Shown: positions 10,936-23,545, counted from the stretch's first letter. The stretch: DNA of 26,414 bases from Jimgerdemannia flammicorona (GCA_003990745.1 RBNI01000851.1:1-26414); one strand, 5' to 3'. Numbers and translations are program-made. Notes: generated from the letters alone by a model not told the origin.

Positions 10936-12425
10936 TGTTAGGGCAACTGTTACATAGTTCTAGAAGGGTTTTCTGGAAGTTCTGGATATTCTGAAAGACT
11001 GTTTTCTTAAGATCAAGATCAATTTCATATAGAGTACATCCTCTATACTTATTGATTTCAAGTTTGGGTTGACATCTCAACCAAAGTCCTTTTTCAGACT
11101 AGTTCTGGATATTCAGGATTTTCCATATTTCAGGAAGTTTAAGAAACTAAGACCAGCTTAGTTGAATTGGCATATCACTGCAGACAATACCCAATTAGAA
11201 AATTTCATGATGGGGTTAGGAGTGGGACCTAATAGAGAGCAGAGTTACTTAAGAGTGGTTTGTGGGTTATTAAATAGGTTTATTTGCTATTCATGATATT
11301 GCTATACTAGAAGTAGTTATGTGAAGAGATATTGTGGGGAAGTGTTCAGGAATGTTCTTGTATGTTCAAGTCTGTTTAAGTCTGAAATTCTGAGGTCTGG
11401 GGGAGGGGGTATTTATACTAGTGAGAGGCTATCTAGACTATGCTAGATATGGATATAGTACTTAGTGCCTTACTGAGTCAGAATGCAGTTATGTAGTATA
11501 AGTGTGATCTGATATATCAAGAGATCATCTGACTGCTGAGTCAGTTCATAGTTATATTGTATAAGGCTAATCTAATTATGCTATGACTGCTAAGCTATTT
11601 ATAGGTTTAGATGCTGTCTGGTTAGTCTTTGATGACATCACTATTGATAATATTATTACTGGCAAAGTCTGAGTAGTTTTCTGACTTCTGACATCATCAG
11701 TTTCAAAGGTATTATCACTTCTATCTCTTGTAAGATTAAGGCTGTCCTTGGTGGCAGTAGTTGTATAAGAATAACAGGTCTTGGTTCTCTTTTTTTTTTT
11801 TAGACTGCTAGCACATTTGTGAGGACTGGCTATTCTTATCTAGGGCAAGGGCTCTCAATATTGCAGCTGGGGGTTTGAACCTCTTGGAAATGATATTTTC
11901 TATAATCTGAGGCAATTTCTAGTAGTAATATCTGTTATATGGATGGCTTGAGATTGGTTTTGACAATATTGGCTTTCTTGAGTTCAGATGAAGTATCTGT
12001 CATTCTCCAATGGATGTGATACAGATAGAGTAAATAGAGTTATTCAAATGTGTTTTACTTCTGCTAAGTAATGAGATCTTATATAGTTGCAATATATTTT
12101 GGTCTTAAGTTGATAAGTACAGTTCATAAACCTTTTGATAGATGAGATAGGGTTCTTCTTGTCTTGGTTTGAGTTTGGTACTTTCAGTTTCCTTTTGTAA
12201 TAGTATAGTATACCAAACTAGTTATAGAGGTTCAGAGTTGGTCTTATGGTTATAGTACTTCTTCTGGTATTCTTGTGTCTTAGTGGTAGGTTCTCATGCT
12301 TATTTGCATATTTTGTATAACCAGATGATCTCTTCAGTAACTTATTTTATAATCTTGCATATGGTTTCTAATTTGGTTCTGAGGATGATATGCGATTTTG
12401 GTGACTTAGAGGTTGTGTGCTTACA
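10936..12425 (-). repeat. 3' LTR of the second Gypsy element (1,490 bp)
   Basis: It aligns end to end with 15833-17293. On the minus strand it starts TGTAAGCACAC after a purine tract and ends CCCTAACA. A TATA box (11417-11410) is followed about 130 bases later by AATAAA (11284-11279). It keeps about 28 bases near 11440 that the other LTR lacks. The U3 part contains an integrase-tail-like reading frame (separate entry). Confidence 0.85.
12052..12345 (-). pseudogene. Integrase C-terminal-like reading frame inside the 3' LTR (U3)
   Basis: The minus strand reads VTEEIIWLYKICK, then TTKTQEYQKKYYNHKTN, LVWYTILLQKE, STKLKPRQEEPYLIYQKV and LLSRSK with a few stops. This resembles the tail of retrotransposon integrases: a basic QKKYYD helix, a VGDLVL-type strand and KLxPRWEGPYxV (a GPY/F-type module). 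The other LTR holds the same frame at 16921-17210 with transitions only. It may be a pol end that overlaps the LTR or a captured fragment. The resemblance is by eye and moderate. Confidence 0.5.
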
Positions 12426-12440
12426 ACTCTCTCCTTCTTA
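12426..12440 (-). other. Polypurine tract next to the 3' LTR
   Basis: Immediately before the 3' LTR start the minus strand reads AAGAAGGAGAGAGT, almost all purine. This is where second-strand priming occurs in LTR elements, and it fixes both the LTR boundary and the minus orientation. Confidence 0.7.
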
Positions 12441-12479
12441 GCTTTTGACATCCTCGTCAGGACCTTCTAATTTGTTCTA

Positions 12480-12578
12480 GTGTTGTTGTACTATTTGGAT
12501 AGTTCTTGTGGTCATGTTTGTTAAGGATTTGTTCAACTTTGTATTCTTCTTGGTCATTAATAATGACAGGTGCAGGTG
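12480..12578 (-). pseudogene. Chromodomain remnant
   Basis: The minus strand gives PAPVIINDQEEYKVEQILNK, the typical entry into the chromodomain of Gypsy chromoviruses, then HDHKNYPNSTTTLE. The latter looks like the later YPxSxxTWE block with the central YLVKWKG strand missing. Chromodomains direct integration to marked chromatin. Here it follows the protease region almost directly. The first block is convincing; the rest is eroded. Confidence 0.6.
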
Positions 12579-12879
12579 GTTCTATAGTTCAGTTCAGAAA
12601 TGTGTCTTGGACTTTCTGGGGTAAGAGTCTGACATAGCTGTCAACTTTGAAAAAGTCTTCTTCAGAGTTCTCAGGTTCTCCTTTAGATGAGCAGATGGAG
12701 ATGGCAAAGAGAGGACATTTCTTGGCCAATTTCTTGAGCTATAGCTTGTTGATGTGTGTGATCTTTGGTCCAGAGTCACTGGGGCTGAGTGGGTCTTTTT
12801 CATCTTGCAGTTTGAAGTTGTGGCATCCTTTCTTAATGGTCAGAGAATGGTTTACCTAATTGATCATGGGGTTTTCTTG

Positions 12880-13150
12880 TTTCAACCATGGGGTTCCAAG
12901 GATGATTTCATTGTCAGGAAGTGGTACGATCTGGAGAGTAATATGTACTTAGTAGTCACTAATTCGGAAGGGTAGATTGCAGACTTCCTTGCTAATAACA
13001 TGAGAGGTTCCATCAGCTATAGCAACTGCTTGAGTTTGTTGTACCAGAGATATGAAGACCTTGAGTCTGTTGGCTGTTTCTTCATTGATGAAGTTGTCTG
13101 AGGCACCACTGTCTATCATAATCTTGACAGTTGCTCAGTTGACAAAAGCT
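12880..13150 (-). pseudogene. Aspartic protease of the second Gypsy element
   Basis: The minus strand reads VKIMIDSGASDNFIN (active-site DSGA intact, near 13103-13125), then AVAIADGTSHVISKEV, and about 35 residues on, IILGTPWLKQENP (near 12885-12905), the standard start and end blocks of Gypsy proteases. Stops are present before and within the frame. Downstream, where reverse transcriptase should begin, the sequence runs about 100 codons and meets the chromodomain remnant. That position marks the internal deletion. Confidence 0.82.
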
Positions 13151-13878
13151 TGAAGTATAAGCAGTTTGTCTGATCTAATGGTAGTAATTTTGGTTGTAGG
13201 AGCTTTCCTTCTGTTGGTTCTTCTTTGAGCCAATTTATTGATACAAAAGAAGCAATCATCAATCATTCAGAAAGAGTACATTCTAATGCCATAGGGACAA
13301 TGGCCACTTGGTACATATCTGTCTTTGATTTTCTTATAGAATTGTTCTTCTTTACTCATGGTAGGTTGGGCTGGGGTCTTGTTTGATGAGCCAAATCTTT
13401 TAGATCCTTGGATAGTGAGTAGTAGTTCAGAGACTTCCTTGACTGTCAGAGTTGATTTAATTTTCTCTAATAGGATCTGGGTAATGCAGAAACCAATGGA
13501 GATCTTGAAGGATATCCAACTATGATTTCAGATGAGGACAATAATTTTTCCTGTATAATCTTCATCAATGACTTCTCTTTCTACTAAGAGTTCTTCAATA
13601 CTAGGCTACTGTAACAGCATATTCTTCCAACATGTTCTTCAGAGATTTGGATGCTGATTTCTGTGTAGACTTGCTTGACTTCTTGGTTGGAAACTGTAGC
13701 TTCTTTGGCTATATACAGGTCATATCCAGCTGCCTTTTGACTTCCTTTAGTTGGGGCCTTAGCAGTTTGTCTTAACTTGACAAAGTCTAGTATTCTGGTA
13801 GTCAGGTTATTGAGGTGGTGTAGAGTAGTAACAGTTACTCATATTGCTGTTCAGAGTTTTCAGTTAGAGTAGGTACTG

Positions 13879-15660
13879 GCCATGTGTCCTGTTTTTTGGC
13901 AATAGAAGCATGCTCTTCTTCTTTGAAGTTCATTCCTTTCTCCTTCAGTGAGTTTCTTGAAGGTACTTGGCTGAGTGGGTTCATGATTTCTGGGTGTCCA
14001 TGAGATGGATGTTAAGGAAGCTCAGAATGCTTCATGCTTGGGTTCTTCTTTCTTGGTCCAAGTCTTTTTCTTGTTGTTGAATTGTCTTCGGGACAGAATT
14101 GGTCCAGCTGTTAGAATTCACTTAACCATAGTCTTGATTCTTACCAGGCACCATTGTTGGTGGTCATAACAAACTGGACATTCTTGTTCTTAGATTTTTC
14201 TTGTAAGCTATTCAGGTAGTGCATCAAATAAATGGTCTACTCTTGTACCATTCTATGCTTCATCATTGGCAATATATTTTAGGCCAATAGTGTTCAGGAG
14301 TGACTTGAGTTTTGTACAGAAAGTTTTGAATTCTTTCTTGCCATGTATATCGAATTTGAGGTTACAGAGTTTTACTCAAGATTCAGCAATCATGGTCTCA
14401 CTGCAGTATTGAGCAATCATGAGTTGTTTGAGTCTAGGGGCTACAGGATAGGCTTCATATCCTGGGGCATTGTTTGCTGCATTCTGAGTAACTACTATAG
14501 GTCGGGTGTCTCATGTAAGGGGTTTTTCAGGAAGAGTTTGTCACCATTCTTTGGCAGGTCCTTGGAAGAATGTAACAACTCGGCAAACATAAGTAATAGT
14601 GGTAGCAAAGAGTTGTTCCAGAGTATAGTCTTGATTGTTTATCAGAAGGTGGTCAGCAACTCGCTCATTAGTCCATTGATTGGTTTTAAAGTTAGTGTCA
14701 ACTATACTAATGAAGCTTTGGACTTCTTGTGTAGTACCATTGAAGATAGGTAGGCTCAGATTTTTGGTAGGTCAGGTCTGTTCAGCTAAGGCAGTGATGG
14801 TTGCTGCCATTATTGCTACCTGAGCTGTGAGGTCTAAAATCTGTTGGTTTGCCATATTGTTTGCTGGAGGTGATTGGACTACTGGTAGTGGTATTACTGG
14901 TACTACTTGAGGTACTAGTGCAGAGTGTGATGGAGTTCTTTGAGTCTGTGTGAGTTATTGGAGTAATAGTTGTGGGTCTGGAGTAAGGGCTTGATAGATA
15001 GCTGTCTGTTACTGTATAGGTGTATTCTGTCCTGATGGAGGTGCATCTTCTTCAGTAGTGTATATAGGATCAAATTTACTGAGATACTCCTCCTCCTCTT
15101 CAGTTTAGTCCCCATGTAGTTGGGTTTGCTTAGTATCAAAGTAGATAGAGTCAGTTGTATATCTGATTTCAGATGGACTTAATTCAAAATCAAGTTCTGG
15201 TTTGGTATTAGTTTCAGATTCAGGTAGAGCTATAGTAGGGCCTACTTCTGGTTTGGGGTTAGGTTGTTAGTGAAGAGTTTCTCTTACTTCTTCCTTAAGA
15301 GTATGATGGGCCTTACTGTTTTGGAATCAGTAGTATAATGCAGTCTTGGTCCTGGTACAGTGAAAGTCGGTAGAGTTGAACTACTTGACCACAGAGGCTT
15401 AAGCTTTGTGAGGAACTAAGGCTAGAAAGACTGCTACTAGTTGTCCTAGGTCACTTGGGTTTATAGAGCTAATAAAACTCTTATTGAGAAGAGTAAAGAA
15501 GGCTTCTATAAGACCTTCTTTATCTTGACTTGCAGAGTGTAGGACAAGAAGTTTGGTAAATAAGGTTTCATCTATCTGCTGATTTAGTTAGAGTACTTCT
15601 TTCTTTGAATGAAGTTTGTCCCACTTTTTGCAGATGTGGAGATCAAATTGTTCTTATATA
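13879..15660 (-). pseudogene. gag-like frame with zinc knuckle, second Gypsy element
   Basis: A long minus-strand frame with scattered stops. An N-terminal part (about 15660-14900) includes LGQLVAVFLALVPHKA and ELSPSEIRYTTDSIYF, then a Pro/Gln-rich linker. A capsid-like part follows MANQQILDLTAQVA (14855): FNGTTQEVQSFI, TNERVADHLL, FFQGPAKEW, and further on KEFKTFCTKLKSLL and VDHLFDALPE. Near 13879-13915 comes CFYCQKTGHMA, a CCHC knuckle whose last Cys reads Tyr. The frame ends before the protease. Apparent + strand frames over this region are mirrors. Confidence 0.75.
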
Positions 15661-15832
15661 TTAGGTTCAATTCTCTCCAGATTGTCAGATAGTTCAGGAT
15701 AGATTCCAGTTTAGAGATTGGGCTTTATACCAACTTATAGGAATTCTCAAAAGGGTTTGTAGCAGGGTGAGAAAGCATCTTGAAGCAGAATTAGATTGTA
15801 AACTGCTGCTATCAAGTTATAAGAGGGTTACT

Positions 15833-17293
15833 TGTTAGGGCAACTGTTATGTAGTTCTAAAAGAGTTTTCTAGAAGTTCTGAATATTCTGAAAGACTGTT
15901 TTCTTAAGGTCAAGATCAATTTCATATAGAGTACATCCTCTACACTTATTGATTTCAAGTTTGAATTGATGTCTCAACCAAAGTCCTTTTTCAGACTAGT
16001 TCTAGATGTTCAGGATTTTCTGTATTTCAGAAAGTTCAAGAAACTAAGACCAGCTTAGTTGAATTGGTGTATTGCTGCAGACAATACCCAATTAGGAAAT
16101 TTTATGACAGAGTTAGGAGTGGGACCTAACGGAGAGTGGAGTTACTTAAGAGTGGTTTATAGATTATTAAATAGATTTATTTGCTATTTATAATATTGCT
16201 ATACTAAGAGTAGTTATATGAAGGGATATTGTAGGGAAGTATTCAGAAATATTCTTGTATATTTGAGTCTATTTAAGTCTGAGATTCTGAGGTCTGGGAG
16301 AGGGGGTATTTATACTAGTGAGGGGTTATCTGAACTACCTTGCTGAGTCAGAATGCAGTCATATAGTATAAGTGTGATCTGATATATCAAGAGATTGTTT
16401 GACTGCTGAGTCAGTTCACAGTTACATCATACAAGGCTAATCTAATTATTCTATGACTGCTAAGCTATTTATAGGTTTAGATGCTGTCTGATTAGTCTTT
16501 GATAATATCACTATTGATGACATCATCACTGATAAAGTCTGAGCAGTTTTCTGACTTCTGATATCATCAGTTTCAAAGGTATTGTCACTTCTATCTCTTG
16601 TAAGATTGAGGCTATTCTTAGTGGTGGTGGTTGTACAAGGATAACAGATCTTAGTTCTCTTTTTTTTTTGGACTGCTGGCATATTTGCAAGGACTGACCA
16701 TCCTTGTCTAGGGTAAGGGCTCTTAATGTCATAGCTGGGGGTTCAAACCTCTCAGAAATGATATTTTCTGTAATCTGAGACAATTTCTAGTAGTAATATC
16801 TGTCACATGGATGGCTTGAGATTGGTTTTGATGATGTTGGCTTTCTTAAGTTCAGATGAAGTATCTGTCATTCTCTAATGGAGGTGATACAGATAAAGTA
16901 AATAGAGTTATTTAAATGTATTTTACTTCTGCTAAGTAATGAGGTCTTATATAGTTGCAATGTATCTTGGTCTTGAGTTAATAAGTGCAGTTCATGAACC
17001 TTTTGATAGATGAGATAAGGTTCTTCTTATTTTGGTTTGAGTTTGGTACTTTTGGTTTCCTTTTGTAATAGTACAGTATACCAAACTAGTTATAGAGATT
17101 CAGAGTTAGTCTTATGGTTATAGTACTTCTTCTGGTATTCTTGTGTCTTAGTGGTAGGTTCTCATGCTTACTGGCATATTTTGTGTAACCAGATGATCTC
17201 TTCAGTAACTTGTTTTGTAGTCTTGCATATAATTTCTAATTTGGTTCTGAGGATGATATGTAATTTTGATGGCTTGGAGATTGTGTGCTTATA
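15833..17293 (-). repeat. 5' LTR of the second Gypsy element (1,461 bp)
   Basis: The partner of 10936-12425, with the same TATA box (16314-16307) and poly(A) layout. Its outer end reads TATAAGCACAC instead of TGTAAGCACAC, one transition from the other LTR. Six bases just outside the inner end (GTTACT, 15827-15832) also occur outside the other LTR (10930-10935), so the LTR may be a few bases longer than drawn. The integrase-tail-like frame lies at 16921-17210. Confidence 0.85.
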
Positions 17294-17909
17294 TTAAAAT
17301 AGTTTAAAAATAAAGAACTAAGTAGTTTATAAGTAGATATATCTTTTAAACTTACTTTTTTTTTTTCTTATTGAGAACTCTGATAAGTTAAAATTAAGAA
17401 TTTAAAATAAAAAAATCTATATACTTTTTTATATATATTATTATAAACTATTTAATATTTATCTAAATTTACTTACTATTTTATATATTATATTGTAAGT
17501 TTTAAAATTAGTTATTATTTTATTTTAATTGGATTTTTAAGTTATTTATCTTTATTATTATTAAAAATTAAATTAAGTATAAAGTTGATAAATAAATTTA
17601 CTTTTACTTTACTAAATATCTAATTAAGTGAAATATTTTAAATATAATATTATTTAATTAGATAATTTTAAAAATACATATATAAGATCTTATTTAAGAA
17701 TTTGAAGATAAAAGAATATATTTATTCTCTAAGTTCTAAAGGGTTTAAGTTATAATAAATAAAACTCTCTAAACACATATATATATTGAAAATAATAAGT
17801 AATAGTAATATTATTTAGTAAAAAGATATTAATAATATGTAAAGTTTAAACTTCTGATCTGTAGTATTAAAAGCTCTTACTCTAGATAAAAATAATTAAC
17901 CAGACTGCT
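17294..17909. other. AT-rich boundary stretch between repeats and genes
   Basis: About 600 bases of very AT-rich DNA with poly-T, poly-A and TA runs and no open frame. It ends abruptly near 17910, where base composition rises towards the first gene. Confidence 0.7.
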
Positions 17910-17949
17910 CGAATATATATATTTGGGGTGTGAGATATCTCGCATCAAG

Positions 17950-17994
17950 CACGTGATGCCAAGTTATCAGATTTATTTTATCAGATCTTGGCAT
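17950..17994 (+). promoter_or_regulatory. Candidate operator upstream of the phytochelatin synthase gene
   Basis: A CACGTG E-box at 17950-17955 is followed at once by ATGCCAAG (17956-17963) and its exact inverse CTTGGCAT (17987-17994). Between the arms lie two copies of TTATCAGAT (17964-17972 and 17978-17986), each containing a GATA core on the minus strand. A CCAAT sequence follows at about 18002. The block sits 106-150 bases before the chosen ATG. Binding factors are unknown; GATA-type and bHLH factors are family-level guesses. Confidence 0.55.
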
Positions 17995-18047
17995 GATTTG
18001 GCCAATCACAGAGAACATGTCAAACAAACTCACATTCCGCAACTCCT

Positions 18048-18099
18048 TCTATTCCGTCTCCCCTCCTCCCTATCTCCTTCCTATCCCTCCACCCCAACC
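18048..18099 (+). promoter_or_regulatory. Pyrimidine-rich leader before the phytochelatin synthase ATG
   Basis: About 50 bases of almost pure C/T run up to ACC-ATG. Such CT tracts are common at transcription starts of filamentous fungal genes. It supports the ATG at 18100 over the in-frame ATG at 17923, which lies upstream of the candidate operator. Confidence 0.5.
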
Positions 18100-19968
18100 A
18101 TGCTCCCTGCCGTTGCCTCAACCGCCCGCGACGTGACCCGCTCCCTCCTCACCCGCCATGCCCCGGCAACCGTCCTTCGCCGCAGTCTTTTCGTCTCGCG
18201 GCCCTTCTTCCTCGCCTCCCCCACCAGGGACATCCCCACCGTCGCCTCGTCCTCCTCTTCTTCCTCCCCCCTCCGCGCTGACCCGCCTGCATCCACTTCC
18301 TCTCCCCTCGATGTTCTCCTCACACTCCCGAACGCGGGTACTGGCAAGGACTCCGTCCTCGAGAGCACGTTTTACCAGCGCAAACTTCCCTCCGAGCTCG
18401 TCAGATTCTCGTCCGCGGAGGGAAAGGCCCTGTTCCGAGAAGCTATGGACCAGGGGCACGCGGAGGGATTTTTCAGCTTGACGGGAAACTTTACGACCCA
18501 GTCGGAGCCAGCGTATTGTGGGCCGAGTTCGTGTAGGTGAACCTCTTCCTCAACAAGGTTTGCAAATATTGCAAAGTACGAATTAACAATTTTATTTTTA
18601 TTTTTTATTTTTATTTTTGCTCGGAATAGTGGCCATGGTGCTCAATGCTCTCGAGGTGGATCCTAAGCAGCGGTGGAAGGGCAATTGGAGATGGTATTCT
18701 GGTGAGTTTTTGGCTTACCGTGAATAGGTTTACTAATCTTCCTGAACGATAAACACTGATCGTGCAATTTCCTATTCCCTATAGATGAGCTGCTAGAGTG
18801 TTGCTCCCCGCGTGAGGTCGTCAAGAAGAACGGGATTACGTTCGATCAGTTTGCATGTAAATTAAATTCAAAACAGAAAATCGCTTACCATATCCTCTCA
18901 TCGACTGACTTTTTTCTTACCCATCCACCATGCTTACCTCTTTCTTCAGGTCTCGCAAAGTGCCACTGCGACGTTATCGTCAAGCGCGCTTCCACCACTC
19001 CCTACGAGGAGTTCCTCTCGGACCTCGCCACGGTGACTTCACGCTCGGACCTTCACATGGTCGTCTCATTCTCTCGTGCCGGGCTCCACCAGACAGGCGA
19101 CGGTCACTTCAGCCCGATCGGCAGCTACAACGCATTGCGGAACGTCGCGCTGGTGCTCGATGTGGCGCGCTACAAGTACCCCTCCTATTGGAGTGACACA
19201 CGCCAGCTCTACGAGGCCATGAAGCCCGCAGATCCGGAGACAGGACGTGGCAGGGGATACTTTTTGCTGAGCTACGAGCGAGGAAGGACTCACGTCAGCC
19301 TGTGCGGAGTGGCGAAGAAGGAGGGTGAGGTGAAGGACACACGGGAGAGGCCTGAGGAGGCAATAGAGGATAGGGGGCTTCAGAATCAGCCGACTCAGCA
19401 TGGAACCAAACTGAACTGGGCGACACTCGCAAAGACCTTCTGCAAGGATATCCCGCAGAACCTGTGGGACGAGAAGCCCAGAACCCTCGAGCGCGTCGTC
19501 GACGTCGTGCTAAGGAACGTACCACGGGAGTACGGTATTGTGCTCGCCATGCGTCAGTCCATCTCCTCTGCCTCTCCCATATCTGAAGACGACGTCGCCA
19601 CCCGTCGCGACTACATTACCACCCTCCTCCACGATACCGCCCGATCTCCGCTCTACTCCATCGTTGCCTCTGCCATTGGCCATTCCGCACAGCCACAGAA
19701 CCCGGACCACCACGCCGCCTTCGCTACCTTGTTCCTCCTCGCGTCGCCTGCCACGCTGTACGCGTCGCTACCCCGGGAGTTGCTGGCCGCGTTTGAGGAG
19801 TGCCGTAGGCCTGAGGCTATGACCCTGACCGTGGCGAGAGAGGTCGAGAGGGTCGCCGAGGAGATTAGAGAGCTCATGGGCGCGTTTTGTACCTGTGGGA
19901 CGAGGGGGAAGACTGAGGGAGGGAAAGGCACGAGCGAGGAGGGCGGCTTGTGCGGAGAGAAGAAGTGA
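18100..19968 (+). CDS. PCS: Phytochelatin synthase (glutathione gamma-glutamylcysteinyltransferase), 4 exons
   Basis: Exons are 18100-18532, 18630-18701, 18785-18856 and 18950-19968, all with GT-AG introns and matching phases; 531 residues. The enzyme (EC 2.3.2.15) joins gamma-Glu-Cys units from glutathione to make phytochelatins that bind cadmium and other metals. The catalytic domain starts near residue 91 (FYQRKLPSEL). The triad is Cys140 (SEPAYCGPSS), His245 (TGDGHFSPIG) and Asp263 (VLDVARYKYP), with spacing of 105 and 18 residues against 106 and 18 in the Arabidopsis enzyme. WKGNWRWYSDELLECC and KNGITFDQFACLAKC are also family blocks. Residues 1-45 are Arg/Ser/Ala-rich with few acids, like a mitochondrial targeting sequence. 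The C-terminal half is variable and ends in a Cys-bearing tail (FCTCGTRG, GLCGEKK). Intron 1 has a TTTTA-rich tract. Confidence 0.95.
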
Positions 19969-20377
19969 GGAGATTATGTTTTGCATAGAGTTTGTGGGAT
20001 GTTTTCATCAAGGATTGTATTTTGGGAGCATTTGTATTTATAGCCCATCCACACCATCAATTTTATTATATATATATATATGTTTCATACTAGTCCGGCC
20101 TGTTGTTTTCTCATCGAAAAATGGCGACGCACATTGTTTTGATAGCTTTCTTACGTTAATTCTTCTGTCCCCACATCATTATCCCTTGTAATTACCTATT
20201 ATACCATATGTTTTTCTTTCAATGACATAGAGTTCCCGAGAACAATATAGCGCAGAGTTCATGACGAGTCTGGGAATTTCACGGCATTACACGGTATTTG
20301 GCATGCATGCAATGTACCAAATCGATTTGATGGTAGCTCGGAAAGCTGGGTGGCTTAGCGAAGAATCATGCATCACA
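19969..20377. other. Intergenic region between PCS and NDUFAF7 genes
   Basis: Holds the 3' untranslated part of the phytochelatin synthase gene, a short TA microsatellite (about 20067-20081) and the promoter of the next gene. An in-frame ATG at 20261 would extend the next protein but gives an unlikely leader. No other gene is visible. Confidence 0.6.
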
Positions 20378-22507
<2,130 letters not shown>

Positions 22508-23545
22508 GAATTAAACGGATGTGCCAGTAAAGTGTAAGACCTCGATGTCTGGTGTGGCGTGATGATCAATTTTTAAAATGTACTCTTAGTTTCATCGTAC
22601 AAAACCACAAAACGCGTATCAATTGTGATGGATGACGTGATCACATGGCGCCCATGTTGTTCCCACGAAATCTAGAGTTACCATACAATCCGTGCCAAAC
22701 AACACAATCTCCACGTGTAAGTGGTTGCATTTTCAACGTGGCGTATTCTTGGCTTTCGTGGACCGTAAATCCGCTATATCAATGATCAATGATAGGCACA
22801 GGGGAGTATTGTGATGCTTGAAAATGATATATTGATGACTTAACAGTAAACGTGGTTTCTCGTCAGGTTGGTAATACCATGACTAAGTGTCAATCGCACT
22901 TTATAGTTTTTTTTTCGGCTGTAATTGGAAGGAGAACATGAGGTTAGGGAGAGGAATGATAGCGCTGGGATTCTCAAAATACACATAGTTATGGTCGGAC
23001 TTTTTCGGCATGACTATTTTCAATGTATTTCGCGATCTTTCGATACGGCGTAGCCGAGAGCTCCGCGATCCATCTATATCTGTACATTGCATGGATTCCA
23101 TGTAATTATCAACCAGCTCGGTTGATTGAGCTTGCCTGGGTGTCACCGCATGCAGTGCCCCGACTGCCAAGGAGTCCATGAACAGAAAACAGAAGCTTCT
23201 GCCCTCTTCTAGTTGCGCAATTATTTATAATTAGTCCTCCCAAAAACCGCCTCTCTCTAGCCTTTGGATACTAAAGTGTGTGTATGACGCCGGATTTAGC
23301 GCCCACTTCCTTTTTTTTTTTACGCTCAAGCTTTGACTAACTCCGCAGTTATAAATACATCAAACCGGCACTTTTCTAAATCCAAAGCCACTTTGTGTTC
23401 GCTCGTCCTCCGTCGTTGTCGCCTGAGCCTCTGTCACACCTTTCCAAACGCCTGGTTTCCGTTTTAAACGCTTCACGAAAACTTCTGGAGAACCGTCCCC
23501 CTCCCAATTCCCTCCCATTCAACCTAAGCCACTTGAGTCAAGAGA
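22508..23545. other. Intergenic region between NDUFAF7 and rho3
   Basis: About 1 kb without a supported gene. A 92-codon minus-strand frame (23179-22901) has no recognisable domain and is not called. The right part is the rho3 promoter, with a TATA box at 23350 and C/T-rich leader near 23490-23520. Confidence 0.6.
23350..23357 (+). promoter_or_regulatory. TATA box of the rho3 gene
   Basis: TATAAATA lies 189-196 bases before the rho3 ATG and is followed by a CT-rich stretch, a usual fungal promoter layout. Confidence 0.5.

Larger units (their letters stand above)
10936..17293 (-). mobile_element. Second Gypsy-type LTR element, internally deleted (non-autonomous)
   Basis: Two long direct repeats (10936-12425 and 15833-17293) flank a 3.4 kb internal region. 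On the minus strand the inside holds a gag-like frame, a zinc knuckle, an aspartic protease and a chromodomain-like remnant, then a purine-rich tract right at the 3' LTR. Reverse transcriptase, RNase H and the integrase core are missing from the inside. The repeats begin TGT and end ACA (the 5' LTR start has become TAT). No clear target duplication is visible: the flanks are TTACT at the left and TTAAA at the right. Confidence 0.85.

Noticed and set aside
14343..14753. 136-codon + strand open frame within the second Gypsy element
   Set aside because: The opposite strand reads as gag (FNGTTQEVQSFI, FFQGPAKEW), so this is a shadow.
10936..17293. Possibility that the 1.5 kb repeats are a segmental duplication rather than LTRs
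   Set aside because: TG/CA-type ends, TATA and AATAAA in LTR order, and a polypurine tract exactly at the inner boundary favour LTRs.
17294..17298. Target-site duplication for the second Gypsy element
   Set aside because: Outer flanks (TTACT before 10936, TTAAA after 17293) do not match, so none is claimed.
17923..18099. In-frame upstream ATG for phytochelatin synthase
   Set aside because: It lies upstream of the E-box/inverted-repeat block and of the CT-rich leader; the ATG at 18100 has a good context and begins a sensible targeting leader.
20261..20377. In-frame upstream ATG for NDUFAF7
   Set aside because: The extension is mixed hydrophobic/acidic without leader character; starts at 20378 or 20465 give mitochondrial-type leaders and family-like length.
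22901..23179. 92-codon minus-strand open frame between NDUFAF7 and rho3
   Set aside because: No recognisable domain, no promoter or splice support; length is within chance expectation.
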